From an uncultured Clostridium sp. (GTDB lineage: Bacteria; Bacillota; Clostridia; Lachnospirales; Lachnospiraceae): a stretch of DNA of 5,639 bases. Below are positions 5,596 through 5,639 of the stretch, piece after piece. Every line of letters begins with the position of its first letter. The stretch's first letter is position 1. The stretch is from assembly GCA_905192625.1 (NCBI GenBank), contig CAJJLI010000178.1:1-5639 (forward strand), given 5' to 3'. A program made the position numbers and the translations under genes. The notes under the pieces were generated by a model. The model was not told where the DNA came from. It made no database searches and worked only from the letters and a program-made list of their open reading frames with translations.

Positions 5596-5639
5596 ACGAC
5601 GGGCCAGAGCAGGTCGTTCACGAGCGGAAGCTTCTCGTT
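5593..5639. other. GC-rich tail foreign to the locus (contig-end chimera or breakpoint)
   Basis: From about 5593 to the end, 28 of 47 bases are G or C (about 60%), against roughly 40% or less in the preceding genes. The break falls within a conserved AraC motif. On the minus strand the tail is open and reads NEKLPLVNDLLWPVVYGES up to a stop that lies at the joint. One plus frame is open too (DDGPEQVVHERKLLV). Either could be a fragment of a gene from a higher-GC genome. A HindIII-like AAGCTT lies at 5628-5633. Confidence 0.6.

Noticed and set aside
1..5639. CRISPR array, tRNA, insertion sequence or phage integration site
   Set aside because: No regularly spaced repeats, cloverleaf, transposase motifs or terminal inverted repeats were seen on reading both strands.

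Overview
This is a low-GC, gene-dense window whose strong AAGGAGG-type ribosome binding sites and protein families point to a Clostridia-class Bacillota, probably Lachnospiraceae-like. The taxon is inferred from style and family resemblance only. I see no tRNA, rRNA, CRISPR array, transposase or phage gene. It reads as an accessory stretch of regulators and small cargo genes.

Layout: (1) 1-573, minus strand: an AraC-family regulator running off the left edge, cut inside its DNA-binding domain, with a probable TTG start. (2) 574-969: an intergenic region ending in a clear MerR-type promoter (TTGACT, 19-bp spacer, TATGAT, with a perfect 7-bp dyad in the spacer). (3) 970-1166: remains of an ABC exporter gene that kept its first ~31 codons and last ~34 codons, joined out of frame; the membrane domain and nearly all of the ATPase are gone. 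(4) 1204-1296: a possible 30-codon ORF whose stop overlaps the next start (ATGA). (5) 1293-2273: an arginine deiminase/amidinotransferase-superfamily enzyme with its Asp, His and Cys catalytic residues intact. (6) 2374-2679: a 101-aa protein resembling DUF6506. (7) 2820-2864: a strong intrinsic terminator. (8) 2878-2906: a sigma-A-type promoter, then a long leader with a 9-bp perfect dyad (3027-3051). (9) 3103-3660 and 3657-5177: an ECF sigma factor translationally coupled to a single-pass membrane protein with a ~445-residue outside domain, the probable anti-sigma factor. (10) 5335-5592: the start of a second AraC-family regulator that breaks off at a sharp composition change; the last ~47 bases are about 60% GC and look foreign to the locus.

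How the parts may work together: the MerR-type promoter no longer has an intact exporter behind it. With no terminator seen before 2820, it may now transcribe the amidinotransferase-like gene and the DUF6506-like gene. The sigma/anti-sigma pair is a separate unit, insulated by the terminator, that probably couples an envelope signal to transcription. The most notable items are the gutted ABC exporter behind a preserved MerR promoter, the enzyme/DUF6506-like pair, the sigma-factor leader dyad, and the probable chimeric right end.
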